Made by a program: the position numbers and the translations under genes. DNA of 64,000 nucleotides from Bathynomus jamesi (taxonomy: Eukaryota; Arthropoda; Malacostraca; Isopoda; Cirolanidae), in contig JAJOZX010000923.1 in the NCBI GenBank assembly GCA_023014485.1, positions 419,501 through 483,500 of the forward strand, in the 5' to 3' direction. Position 1 is the stretch's first letter; each line of letters starts with the position of its first letter. Under the pieces are notes generated by a model, which did not search any database, was not told where the DNA came from, and worked only from the letters and a program-made list of their open reading frames with translations. Of this stretch, positions 20,891 through 32,983 are shown piece by piece.

Positions 20891-22559
20891 AGTATCAGTG
20901 AATCCGTGCATATAACACTGGTCTACAAATTTTGAAAAAGTTTGTGCTTCGGAGATAAAATGTGTTTCCTATTATGGATTTTGGGGTGCTGAAAACGAAT
21001 ATGACCATAAAAACAGTCGATTGGCTACAGTTTCCAAGAAAACTTAAGTTACACATTTTGCGTATATGTATACCATATATTAGTAACATACCTGTATAAT
21101 GCAGTCACTTATATTGATTCAACCCGTCGCTTCTTTGTTTGTCTCTTGTATTCAACTTCTGGAGCATCTCTTGTTATTGTCCAGCAGTAGTCTGCTAACA
21201 ATGATGGACTCCATTTCCCCTGGTAGCGTTTCTCCATCGCTGAGATATCCTGGTGGAAACGTTCACCATGTTCATCGTTGACTGCTCCGCAGTTGGCCGG
21301 AAAAAATTCCAGGTGCGAATGGAGGAAATGTATCTTTAAAGACATATTGCAGCCCATTTTTTGATAGGACAACAGCAGGTTTTCCACCATCTCCCTATAA
21401 TTGTCAGCTTTGGTATTTCCGAGAAAATTGGTTGCTACTAACCGGAAAGCATTCCACGCTGTCTTCTCGACCTAGGATGAGGTCGAACTCTTCATCTCTA
21501 AGAAGCTCGCGGATCTGTGGACCAACAAATACACCCTCCTTGATTTTTGCTTCACTGAGCTTTGGGAATTTACCACCGAGGTACTTAAAAGCTGCCCCGT
21601 TTTATCTATAGCCTTAACAAAATTTTTCAGGACGCCCAGTTTGATGTGTAAGGGTGGTAACAAAATCTTGCCCGATTCTACAAGTGGAGGATACTGAACA
21701 TTTTTTGTTCCAGGTTCCAATGAGTGTCGGAGTGGCCAATCCTTCTTGATGTAATGAGAAGTCCTAGCCCGACTATCCCATTCACACAGAAAACAGCAAT
21801 ACTTAGTGTAGCCCGGCTGCAATCCAAGCACGATAGCAACAACTTTCAAGTCATCATAAACCTGCCACTGATGTTTGTCATAGTTTATGCAGTTCAAAAA
21901 GTTGCAACTTCATGTTGTCATATGTTTCCTTCACGTGGACTGCATGACCAACTGGAATTGATGGCAATACGTTGCCAACATGCAATAAAACAGCTTTTAG
22001 ACTCAACTTCGATGAATCAATGAACAGCTAAAACGAATCAGCCCACTATATAGGTATGTTTTATTATTTTTATTTTTATTATCATCATTTATTTTTATAT
22101 ATATTTATTATTTTTCATTTTATTCTATATCCATCGTAGATGGGGCATATCATTCTGTATCTTAAAATAGTTCTATCTTTGAAGTGGTATAGTGCTCGCT
22201 TTAGGGTTTTAATTTTGTCTTTCAATTTTTACGTGCAAACTTATTTTTTGCGCCCATACTACTGTTGAGGCCAGGTCTTAGTATTACCCTGGCCTCTCTC
22301 GCGGGGAGGGTCATTTTATCCCGTACGTAACTCACGGCATCCGGTCATTCCGAGCAAAAAATTATTAATCTTCCATACTACTGGCACGTCATCCGGTCGA
22401 GTAATAAAAAGGATTCTGACGTCACTAAGTCATTTATATCACCGGAAACGTCATTAAGTCAAGTATATCACCGGAGACGAACGTCACACATAATAGCGTT
22501 AGCAGCAAATGTCGGCAGAACAGTATCATGTTACGAATAAATTATATTTAATCTGATTG

Positions 22560-22996
22560 GCCAATCCATCATGGATGAATGAAAAGTCCTAGCCCGACTA
22601 TCCCATTCACACAGAAAACAGCAATACTTCAGTCTAGTCGAATTCGACCATCTAAAGAGATAATATTGATAATGCCGGCAATAATTCATCTCATGGCAGC
22701 CTCGCAGTGTCTCTCCAGAGTTAGCTTCAGCCTCGCAGAGTTAGAGAAAATGCCGGCAAAACTGTTTCATGTTACGGTGTTGTTCAAGGTCTAGCCCGAC
22801 TATCCCATTGACATAGAAGAGAATAATACTTTGTGTACCACGTCTGTAGTCGAACATCTGTCTACAACTTGTCAGTCACCACAAACCTGCCACTGATGTT
22901 TGTCATAGTTTATGCAGTTCTCAAGTTGCCGCATCATCTTGTCATATGTTTCCTTCATGTGGACTGCATGACCAACTAGAATTGATGGCAATACAG
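22560..22996 (-). repeat. Partial duplicate copies of the Cys-rich gene family inside the insertion
   Basis: 22560-22640 and 22790-22996 match 21735-21800 and 21760-21975 of the interrupted gene with substitutions and deletions (for example TCCTAGCCCGACTATCCCAT and CTGCCACTGATGTTTGTCAT). They are fragments of the same family, not functional exons. Confidence 0.7.
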
Positions 22997-24035
22997 TTCC
23001 GCATAGGAGACTAATTGCGAAGGTTAAAGCGCACGGTATACGCGGTCAGGTAGCTAACTGGTTAGAAGAATGGCTTCGTGCTAGGAGACAGAGGGTCGTA
23101 GTTAATGGTAGTGAATCGGGGTGGTTAGAGGTAGGTAGCGGTGTCCCACAGGGTTCAGTGTTAGGCCCATTGTTGTTCGTAATTTACATTAACGACATAG
23201 ATGTAGGATTGACTAGTAACGTGTCAAAATTCGCGGACGATACTAAAATAGGCGGTAAGGTTGTTAACGAGGACGATAGAAATAGGATCCAAGACGATGT
23301 AGACAGGATTATGGAGTGGACGGATAAGTGGCAGATGCAATTTAACGTAGATAAATGTAATGTTTTGCATATAGGTTCTCGCAACAATAATTACGCGTAC
23401 ACGATGGATGATAGGGAGTTAGCGAGCGTTGACGAGGAAGTAGATTTAGGCGTACGCGTAACTAAAGATTTAAAGGTTAGGAACCAGTGCCTGGAGTCTT
23501 GCGCAAAAGCTAATAGGATGTTAGGCTTCATAGCGCGTAATTTCGAATTTAAATCGAAGGATATTATATTGCCCCTTTACAAGTCCCTAGTCAGGCCTCA
23601 TTTAGAATATGCCGTTCAGTTTTGGTGCCCGTACTTGCGTGAGGATATTGATAGGTTAGAAAGGGTTCAGCGTCGTGCCACGAAACTTATTCCGTCATTG
23701 CGCAATAAGCCTTATGAAGATAGGATTAAAGAGTTAGACTTGTATTCACTCGCAACTAGAAGATTAAGGGGGGAGTTATTGAAGTTTTCAAAATCGTTAA
23801 TAACATCGATAACGTAAATTTTGACAAACTGTTCACTTTCGATAATAGTAATACTCGCAATAACGGATTTAAGTTGCGTGGCAGACGTTTCATTACTAAT
23901 ATCGCTAAAAACTTCTTTACGTTTAAAGTAATTGATAAATGGAATAATCTTCCCGCGTCAGTCGTTCATTCTACCAGCGTTAATATGTTTAAGAACCGTC
24001 TTGACATACATTTTAAAAGTATTAACGTTGTTTAA
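22997..24035 (+). pseudogene. CR1-like LINE reverse transcriptase, 5'-truncated
   Basis: Reading starts in the middle of the RT at VPHRRLIAKVKAHGIRG. It continues through VPQGSVLGPLLFVIYINDI, the catalytic FADDTKIGG, the thumb region (LVRPHLEYAVQFWCPYLRED, RRATKLIPSLRN), and ends with GFKLRGRRF...FKNRLDIHF at 24035. One frameshift near 23790 separates the last 80 codons. The 3' UTR holds a 21-base A-run (about 24144-24165) and a T-run (about 24233-24250). Poly(A) and motif order fit the CR1/Rex group of LINEs. Confidence 0.9.
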
Positions 24036-25504
24036 AATTAAAAAAAGAAAGTTAACAACAGGAGCTCTGGTGGTGGTGCTCGAGGATGAGTCTGTTGACG
24101 ATGAATGCCAGCTTGTGACATGCCAGCGTGTGATGCCAGCAATAAAAAAAAAAAAAAAAAAAAATTAGACTAACACGAACGTAGATGTAGCTCGTAGCGT
24201 AAACTAACCCACTTTTTGTTTAACTGTACCTACTTTTTTTTTTTTTTTTTATCTCCTTTCTTTGCATGTCTGTAACTCTCTTTACTTGCATGTTTGTAGT
24301 TTGCATGGTATGACAGTGAGTTAAGACTGTGTTTGCATGGTTTGTAAGCGTTCTTATTTTACTTCTTTTCATCTTTCACCCCTCTCCTATTTTCTCCGAC
24401 TATTTTTCTGACTTGTCGGCAGTGGCCGGCGGATGATGATGGTAAGACTTTTTTTCTCTTTTTCTGAATGAATGTTAACCCACGAATTATAGGTGTTGCT
24501 CCTTACTTAACCCCTTATTCTCCTCTCTTCTCTTAACCCCCTACTCTTTCCTTTCTCTCGGGCTAGCCTTAGAGTGGATCTTAGGGTCTTTGTTAGCCTT
24601 AGCTTCTGTAGATCTGTAGAACTTCGATGAATCAATGAACAGTGTCCACTCATCAGGATTGTGAATAATGTTGAGAACTGCCATCAGACCATCGATGTCG
24701 TTGCAAGCTACAAGGTCACCTTCCATGATGAAGAATGGGACAAAATCTTTTTGACGGTCACGAAACTTACACACTCTAACATTTTCAGCGAGGAGATTCC
24801 ACTGCTGCAATTTGGAGGCCAACACCTCTGCCTTACTCTTTGGCAGTTCTAAATCTCTGATAAGGTCGTTTAATTCATTCTGAGTTATCATGTGCGTTTA
24901 GAAGATGTCAAGTTATAAACAAATTCAGGGTCTTGTGAAGTTGAAGGCTCACAAGTTTCGCAGGTTCCTTCATTCTCCTCGTCCTCTGACTCCAGGGAGA
25001 ATGAGTGTGGGGGTTCAGCAACGGGTAGTCCTTCGCAGTGAGGTACCGGGCGTACAGCAGAGGGTATATTCGGATATTGTAAAATCCACTTTTTCTTCTT
25101 GCAAATGCCTTTCTTGACTGGAGGCACCATGCAGAAGTAACAATTGCTGACATGATCTGTTGGTGCCCTCCACACCATTGGCACTGAAAAAGGCATAGAT
25201 TTCCTTTTTCGATTCAACCACTGGCGAAGGTTTGTTGCACAAGTATTGCAGCATATGTGTGGGGCCCAGCTCTTGTCCTGATCTCCAATCTTACAACCAA
25301 AATAAAGGTGATAGGCTTTCCTAATCACGGCAGTTATAGCACGCTTTTGTGATGCAAAAGTCAATTCTCCACAAACATAACAAAAGTTATCTACACTGTT
25401 CACGCAATTACGAAGCATCTTTGTTCAAATTAGGCTGAAAAAAATTCAGATTCAAAAGCAAACACTAAAAAGAGTTTGACAAGGGTGCACTGTGTGACTT
25501 CCGC

Positions 25505-25787
25505 GAATGAACTGATGCTGTGGCGCAATATGTAGACGCCTGTGACACATCGACGCCTTGACTCTACTGCGCATGCGCGTAGTTATATTTTTTTTATTTT
25601 AATAAATTAATGTAATTACATTGCATTTTAATAATTTTAAATTAGGTAAGGTTAAGTTAGGTTAGTATTCCATTTATATTAATATAAAAAACATTACGGG
25701 AAGCAATATGTTAAAATGATCCAATCTATTTCTTAACAAATAATTTACAAATACATAATGTAATACATAAATTTAAAATTACATTTT

Positions 25788-25829
<42 letters not shown>

Positions 25830-28045
25830 AAACACAGACCGTGCATGGAAGAAGGAACTCTTCTGGGAAAATTAAATCCACTATAGTCCGAATAAGTAAT
25901 GGTAAATGACAAATACCATAGTTTTTCTTTTTCATGATGCTAGCCCGACGTGGGCAACTGGTCTCTCGCAAAGAGGTCCCATAAATATAGCTTCCCTCAC
26001 CAGCTATCTGCAAAACAGACAGGATCCAGCTTTGGGACATGGATCTAGGGTTTAAAGCAAGCCTAGTCCCACTACATTCAGAACCTCTATATAAGTAAAA
26101 GACTCGTTGCATTCACGTCGGATTGAATAAATCAAAGAAAAAGGGGTAACTATTGTATTTTTAGCCAAAAAAACAAAACTTAAACCTCAACCGGGACATT
26201 GAGCGTCCACTTTTCAAGGCACGTAACACGTCCGTTTAACATACACAAACTCAGAATGGTCCCCTGAGAAACTTATATGTTAAACACAGACCGTGCATGG
26301 AACAAGGAACTCTTCTGGGAAAATTAAATCCACTATAGTCCGAATAATTAATGGTAAATGACAAATACCATAGTTTTTCTTTTTCATGGTGCTAGCCCGA
26401 CGTGGGCAACGGGTCTCTCGCAAAGAGGTCCCATAAATATAGCTTCCCTCACCAGCTATCTGCAAAGCAGACAGGATCCAGCTTTGGGACATGGATCTAG
26501 GGTTTAAAGCAAGCCTAGTCCCACTACATTCAGAACCTCTATATAAGTAAAAGACTCGTTGCATTCACGTCGGATTGAATAAATCAAAGAAAAAGGGGTA
26601 ACTATTGTATTATTAGCCAAAAAAACAAAACTTAAACCTCAACCGGGACATTGAGTGTCCACTTTTCAAGGCACGTAACACGTCCGTTTAACATACACAA
26701 ACTCAGAATGGTCCCCTGAGAAACTTATATGTTAAACACAGACCGTGCATGGAATAAGGAACTCTTCTGGGAAAATTAAATCCACTATAGTCCGAATAAG
26801 TAATGGTAAATGACAAATACCATAGTTTTTCTTTTTCATGATGCTAGCCCGACGTGGGCAACGGGTCTCTCGCAAAGAGGTCCCATAAATATAGCTTCCC
26901 TCACCAGCTATCTGCAAAGCAGACAGGATCCAGCTTTGGGACATGGATCTAGGGTTTAAAGCAAGCCTAGTCCCACTACATTCAGAACCTCTATATAAAA
27001 GAAAAAGAAAAACTATGGTATTTGTCATTTACCATTACTTATTCGGACTATAGTGGATTTAATTTTCCCAGAAGAGTTCCTTGTTCCATGCACGGTCTGT
27101 GTTTAACATATAAGTTTCTCAGGGGACCATTCTGAGTTTGTGTATATTAAACGGACGTGTTACGTGCCTTGAAAAGTGGACGCTCAATGTCCCGGTTGAG
27201 GTTTAAGTTTTGTATTTTTGGCTAAAAATACAATAGTTACCCCTTTTTCTTTGATTTATTCAATCCGACGTGAATGCAACGAGTCTTTTACTTATATAAA
27301 GGTTCTGAATGTAGTGGGACTGGGCTTGCTTTAAACCCTAGATCCATGTCCCAAAGCTGGATTCTGTCTGCTTTGCAGATAGCTGGTGAGGGAAGCTATA
27401 TTTATGGGACCTCTTTGCGAGAGACCCGTTGCCCACGTCGGGCTAGCATCATGAAAAAGAAAAACTATGGTATTTGTCATTTACCATTACTTATTCGGAC
27501 TATAGTGGATTTAATTTTCCCAGAAGAGTTCCTTGTTCCATGCACGGTCTGTGTTTAACATATAAGTTTCTCAGGGGACCATTCTGAGTTTGTGTATATT
27601 AAACGGACGTGTTACGTGCCTTGAAAAGTGGACACTCAATGTCCCGGTTGAGGTTTAAGTTTTGTTTTTTTGGCTAAAAATACAATAGTTACCCCTTTTT
27701 CTTTGATTTATTCAATCCGGCGACGTGAATGCAACGAGTTTTTTACTTATATAGAGGTTCTGAATGTAGTGGGACTAGGCTTGCTTTAAACCCTAGATCC
27801 ATGTCCCAAAGCTGGATCCTGTCTGCTTTGCAGATATCTGGTGAGGGAAGCTATATTTATGGGACCTCTTTGCGAGAGACCCGTTGCCCACGTCGGGCTA
27901 GCATCATGAAAAAGAAAAACTATGGTATTTGTCATTTACCATTACTTATTCGGACTATAGTGGATTTAATTTTCCCAGAAGAGTTCCTTGTTCCATGCAC
28001 GGTCTGTGTTTAACATATAAGTTTCTCAGGGGACCATTCTGAATT

Positions 28046-28134
<89 letters not shown>

Positions 28135-28250
28135 TTACATTAATTTATTAAAATAAAAAATATAACTACGCGCATGCGCAATAGAGTCAATGCGTCGATG
28201 TGTCACAGGCGTCTACATATTACGCGACAGATGCAGTCCAGTTAGTAGGA
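25505..28250. repeat. About 2.7-kb palindrome
   Basis: The centre is near 27003, with almost no spacer. The inner parts of both arms are arrays of a 452-bp repeat in opposite orientation. Outward, both arms have a (TA)n run (25793-25823 and 28054-28127) and then the same sequence in inverted order (ACTACGCGCATGCGCA, GTGTCACAGGCGTCTACATA). Similarity ends at about 25505 and 28250. The left arm reaches the 5' flank of the Cys-rich gene, the right arm the 5' flank of the LINE. Confidence 0.85.
25828..28040. repeat. Array of about 452-bp repeat units, three minus and two plus
   Basis: Minus units start at about 25828, 26280 and 26732 (period 452). Plus units end at about 27558 and 28013 (period 455). 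Each unit begins or ends with GTTAAACACAGACCGTGCAT and contains TTTCTCAGGGGACCATTCTG. A 94-codon frame stays open in every unit, but because the units are near-identical copies this does not show coding. Related units occur at 29711-31340, 39889-40232, 46641-47090 and 63222-63321. Confidence 0.9.
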
Positions 28251-28636
28251 TGCAGGGTTGCCTGATATCTTTATAAATAGAGCCAATTGGCAATTTTAGG
28301 CACCATTTTCGTATTCAGTGACCCAAAATTAGTAAAGATTGACTACTTTTATTTCCGAAGCATTTTGGCTGTAGACCAGTGTAATTTATAAAGTGAAATT
28401 CATTAAAATTAAGAAAGTGCAATACAGTTTACATAAATTATCACCAATTTTAATGTATACTGTATATTTAAAACGTAATACGGTTGGCATTCGAGAACTT
28501 TTGAAACAAGGCAGGAAAAAGGTCATAAAACGCAAAGGTCAGAAAACCCTCGACCATCGAAAGGAAAGAAAATAGAAAAAAAGGAAAAAATAAATAAAGA
28601 AAGAATTTGTGTGGGTATTTCTTTTAACGCTAATTA

Positions 28637-29672
28637 ATGAAGAACATGGCCATGGGTCCAAATTCTCACTTAATCTGCAATTTGTGTAATCTGGAAACAA
28701 CTGAAAAAGCTGCAATACGATGTGATTTCTGTCAAAAACTGCAAGACATTATCTGCATAAATTGAGATAGTAGAGAAATAACTCTTGTCTCGAATGCGAA
28801 ACAGATGGTGGGGATCAATTTTCTGTGTGGCGCATGTACACAGACAGTAAACTCCTTTGCGGTATTTAAAGAAATGGAGATAGCAGACTCGAGTGTTACA
28901 AAAAGAATGAAATAATGGGGACACAAGAGTCCGGAAATGTTCCAATGAAAAACCGGGTGGACGAGAGAGAAGACGAAAAAACGAATAACAGTATAATAAC
29001 GAATAACAATATAATAACGAATAACAATATAAACAATATAATACGGAATGAAGACATAGATGAAAGACAAGAAATAAGTAAACGTTGCGAGGTAGTAAAA
29101 CTGTCCAACGAGCGAAATTATAAAAAAGATAATAACTAAAAACGTAGGAAATAATCAGCCAAAGAAAAATAATGATAATACCAAAATTAAGAACTTTGAA
29201 AATAATAAGAAAACAAAAAATAGAAGCGTAGAAAATACCGTATGTAAATACTACGCAAAAGGGAACTGCAGATATCGGGCATGGGCAATGCATCTATGCA
29301 CATCCCACATTATGCAACACACATTACACAAGTGGATATTGCAAATTTGAAAAGAAGTGTAAGTTCCACCATTTTACGGTCTGCAACACCAATGCAAGAT
29401 ATGGGAGGTGCAAATACGGACAAAAATGCCGTTACCACCACCCTCAAAGGAACCCGACAGGTGAACAGGAAAAACGAACATCAAAGAAGGGTACAAATTT
29501 TTTAGACGCAGCCAACACAATTCAGCTGCTAAATACTATCCAGCAAATACATAGTAAGTCAGCTGACAAATATAGGAATCCGAGAGCCGGACAAAAAGCA
29601 CGCACAAAGAGGCAAATTCTCGGAGGACGACAAGGCAGCGAAACCGGCACCACCATTGGAAAACGAATCTGA
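28637..29672 (+). pseudogene. LINE ORF1-like protein with PHD-like and CCCH zinc fingers (copy 1)
   Basis: ATG 28637 begins a Cys-rich segment (CNLCNLETTEKAAIRCDFC, later FLCGACTQ) resembling the PHD-like finger of some CR1-group ORF1 proteins. In-frame stops interrupt it. After an Asn-rich repeat zone (28980-29040), CCCH fingers appear in two frames: VCKYYAKGNCRYR, then GYCKFEKKCKFHH and GRCKYGQKCRYHHP (29230-29450). The end is at 29672. Stops and frame changes show it is dead. The endonuclease/RT half lies beyond later insertions (38885 on). Confidence 0.6.
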
Positions 29673-31359
29673 ACCACCTGTAATATTAGGGTGTGACAGT
29701 TGCCCCAACTAGCCCGACGTGGGCAACTGGTCTCTCGCAAAGAGGTCCCATAAATATAGCTTCCCTCACCAGCTATCTGCAAAACAGACAGGATCCAGCT
29801 TTGGGACATGGATCTAGGGTTTAAAGCAAGCCTAGTCCCACTACATTCAGAACCTCTATATAAGTAAAAGACTCGTTGCATTCACGTCGGATTGAATAAA
29901 TCAAAGAAAAAGGGGTAACTATTGTATTTTTAGCCAAAAAAACAAAACTTAAACCTCAACCGGGACATTGAGCGTCCACTTTTCAAGGCACGTAACACGT
30001 CCGTTTAACATACACAAATTCAGAATGGTCCCCTGAGAAACTTATATGTTAAACACAGACCGTGCATGGAACAAGGAACTCTTCTGGGAAAATTAAATCC
30101 ACTATAGTCCGAATAATTAATGGTAAATGACAAATACCATAGTTTTTCTTTTTCATGGTGCTAGCCCGACGTGGGCAACGGGTCTCTCGCAAAGAGGTCC
30201 CATAAATATAGCTTCCCTCACCAGCTATCTGCAAAGCAGATAGGATCCAGCTTTGGGACATGGATCTAGGGTTTAAAGCAAGCCTAGTCCCACTACATTC
30301 AGAACCTCTATATAAGTAAAAGACTCGTTGCATTCACGTCGGATTGAATAAATCAAAGAAAAAGGGGTAACTATTGTATTATTAGCCAAAAAAACAAAAC
30401 TTAAACCTCAACCGGGACATTGAGTGTCCACTTTTCAAGGCACGTAACACGTCCGTTTAACATACACAAACTCAGAATGGTCCCCTGAGAAACTTATATG
30501 TTAAACACAGACCGTGCATGGAATAAGGAACTCTTCTGGGAAAATTAAATCCACTATAGTCCGAATAAGTAATGGTAAATGACAAATACCATAGTTTTTC
30601 TTTTTCATGATGCTAGCCCGACGTGGGCAACGGGTCTCTCGCAAAGAGGTCCCATAAATATAGCTTCCCTCACCAGCTATCTGCAAAGCAGACAGGATCC
30701 AGCTTTGGGACATGGATCTAGGGTTTAAAGCAAGCCTAGTCCCACTACATTCAGAACCTCTATATAAAAGAAAAAGAAAAACTATGGTATTTGTCATTTA
30801 CCATTACTTATTCGGACTATAGTGGATTTAATTTTCCCAGAAGAGTTCCTTGTTCCATGCACGGTCTGTGTTTAACATATAAGTTTCTCAGGGGACCATT
30901 CTGAGTTTGTGTATATTAAACGGACGTGTTACGTGCCTTGAAAAGTGGACGCTCAATGTCCCGGTTGAGGTTTAAGTTTTGTATTTTTGGCTAAAAATAC
31001 AATAGTTACCCCTTTTTCTTTGATTTATTCAATCCGACGTGAATGCAACGAGTCTTTTACTTATATAAAGGTTCTGAATGTAGTGGGACTGGGCTTGCTT
31101 TAAACCCTAGATCCATGTCCCAAAGCTGGATCCTGTCTGCTTTGCAGATAGCTGGTGAGGGAAGCTATATTTATGGGACCTCTTTGCGAGAGACCCGTTG
31201 CCCACGTCGGGCTAGCATCATGAAAAAGAAAAACTATGGTATTTGTCATTTACCATTACTTATTCGGACTATAGTGGATTTAATTTTCCCAGAAGAGTTC
31301 CTTGTTCCATGCACGGTCTGTGTTTAACATATAAGTTTCTCAGGGGACCATTCTGAATT

Positions 31360-31416
<57 letters not shown>

Positions 31417-31936
31417 TATATAATATATATATATTTACATTAATTTATTAAAATAAAAAATATAACTACGCGCATGCGCAATAGAGTCAATGCGTCGATG
31501 TGTCACAGGCGTCTACATATTACGCGACAGATGCAGTCCAGTTAGTAGGATGCAGGGTTGCCTGATATCTTTATAAATAGAGCCAATTGGCAATTTTAGG
31601 CACCATTTTCGTATTCAGTGACCCAAAATTAGTAAAGATTGACTACTTTTATTTCCGAAGCATTTTGGCTGTAGACCAGTGTAATTTATAAAGTGAAATT
31701 CATTAAAATTAAGAAAGTGCAATACAGTTTACATAAATTATCACCAATTTTAATGTATACTGTATATTTAAAACGTAATACGGTTGGCATTCGAGAACTT
31801 TTGAAACAAGGCAGGAAAAAGGTCATAAAACGCAAAGGTCAGAAAACCCTCGACCATCGAAAGGAAAGAAAATAGAAAAAAAGGAAAAAATAAATAAAGA
31901 AAGAATTTGTGTGGGTATTTCTTTTAACGCTAATTA

Positions 31937-32970
31937 ATGAAGAACATGGCCATGGGTCCAAATTCTCACTTAATCTGCAATTTGTGTAATCTGGAAACAA
32001 CTGAAAAAGCTGCAATACGATGTGATTTCTGTCAAAAACTGCAAGACATTATCTGCATAAATTGAGATAGTAGAGAAATAACTCTTGTCTCGAATGCGAA
32101 ACAGATGGTGGGGATCAATTTTCTGTGTGGCGCATGTACACAGACAGTAAACTCCTTTGCGGTATTTAAAGAAATGGAGATAGCAGACTCGAGTGTTACA
32201 AAAAGAATGAAATAATGGGGACACAAGAGTCCGGAAATGTTCCAATGAAAAACCGGGTGGACGAGAGAGAAGACGAAAAAACGAATAACAGTATAATAAC
32301 GAATAACAATATAATAACGAATAACAATATAAACAATATAATACGGAATGAAGACATAGATGAAAGACAAGAAATAAGTAAACGTTGCGAGGTAGTAAAA
32401 CTGTCCAACGAGCGAAATTATAAAAAGATAATAACTAAAAACGTAGGAAATAATCAGCCAAAGAAAAATAATGATAATACCAAAATTAAGAACTTTGAAA
32501 ATAAAAGAAAACAAAAAATAGAAGCGTAGAAAATACCGTATGTAAATACTACGCAAAAGGGAACTGCAGATATCGGGCATGGGCAATGCATCTATGCACA
32601 TCCCACATTATGCAACACACATTACACAAGTGGATATTGCAAATTTGAAAAGAAGTGTAAGTTCCACCATTTTACGGTCTGCAACACCAATGCAAGATAT
32701 GGGAGGTGCAAATACGGACAAAAATGCCGTTACCACCACCCTCAAAGGAACCCGACAGGTGAACAGGAAAAACGAACATCAAAGAAGGGTACAAATTTTT
32801 TAGACGTAGCCAACACAATTCAGCTGCTAAATACTATCCAGCAAATACATAGTAAGTCAGCTGACAAATATAGGAATCCGAGAGCCGGACAAAAAGCACG
32901 CACAAAGAGGCAAATTCTCGGAGGACGACAAGGCAGCGAAACCGGCACCACCATTGGAAAACGAATCTGA
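31937..32970 (+). pseudogene. LINE ORF1-like protein (duplicate copy 2)
   Basis: The near-identical second copy, created by the tandem duplication. It carries the same stops. Two small indels (in the A-run near 32423 and in AATAAAAG near 32503) distinguish it from copy 1. This copy is the one physically contiguous with the rest of the LINE through the later insertions. Confidence 0.6.
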
Positions 32971-32983
32971 ACCACCTGTAATA

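Larger units (their letters stand above)
22028..24619 (+). mobile_element. Composite insertion with a CR1-like LINE, flanked by a 23-bp direct repeat
   Basis: AACTTCGATGAATCAATGAA plus CAG occurs at 22005-22027 and again at 24620-24642, the ordinary signature of a target duplication. The interrupted gene reads across the site when the insert and one copy are ignored. The insert is not a simple LINE. Its left 960 bases hold anonymous AT-rich DNA and two partial copies of the interrupted gene; only from 22997 does LINE sequence begin. Confidence 0.75.
21109..25418 (-). pseudogene. Multicopy arthropod Cys-rich gene family member, broken by frameshifts and an insertion
   Basis: The start ATG is at 25416-25418. 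In order: a CxxC-rich N-terminal part (CYVCGE, SWAPHICCNTCATNLRQWL, NCYFCMVPP; 25390-25130); an acidic Ser-rich linker; QNELNDLIRDLELPKS (24880-24830); FIDSSK, where the frame is split by a 2.6-kb insertion (22028-24619); then GYTKYCCFLCEWDSR, LLPPLHIKLGVLKNFVKA, MSLKIHFLHSHLEFFPANCG and GERFHQDISAMEKRYQGKW...ADYCW near the end at 21109. Frame changes occur near 24895, 21900, 21595 and 21390. I recognise this as a family repeated in many arthropod genomes whose function I cannot state; it behaves like a transposon-borne or domesticated gene. A further fragment lies at 53035-53250. Confidence 0.75.

Noticed and set aside
28670..29293. A 207-codon hydrophobic ORF on the minus strand (and its duplicate at 32032)
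   Set aside because: It is the reverse of the LINE ORF1 region with its AT-rich repeats, and the frame breaks differently in the two copies.
25828..31327. A 94-codon ORF that is open in every copy of the 452-bp repeat
   Set aside because: The units are near-identical recent copies, so an open frame is inherited and not evidence of selection. The older copy at 46844 lacks the first part, and no motif is visible.
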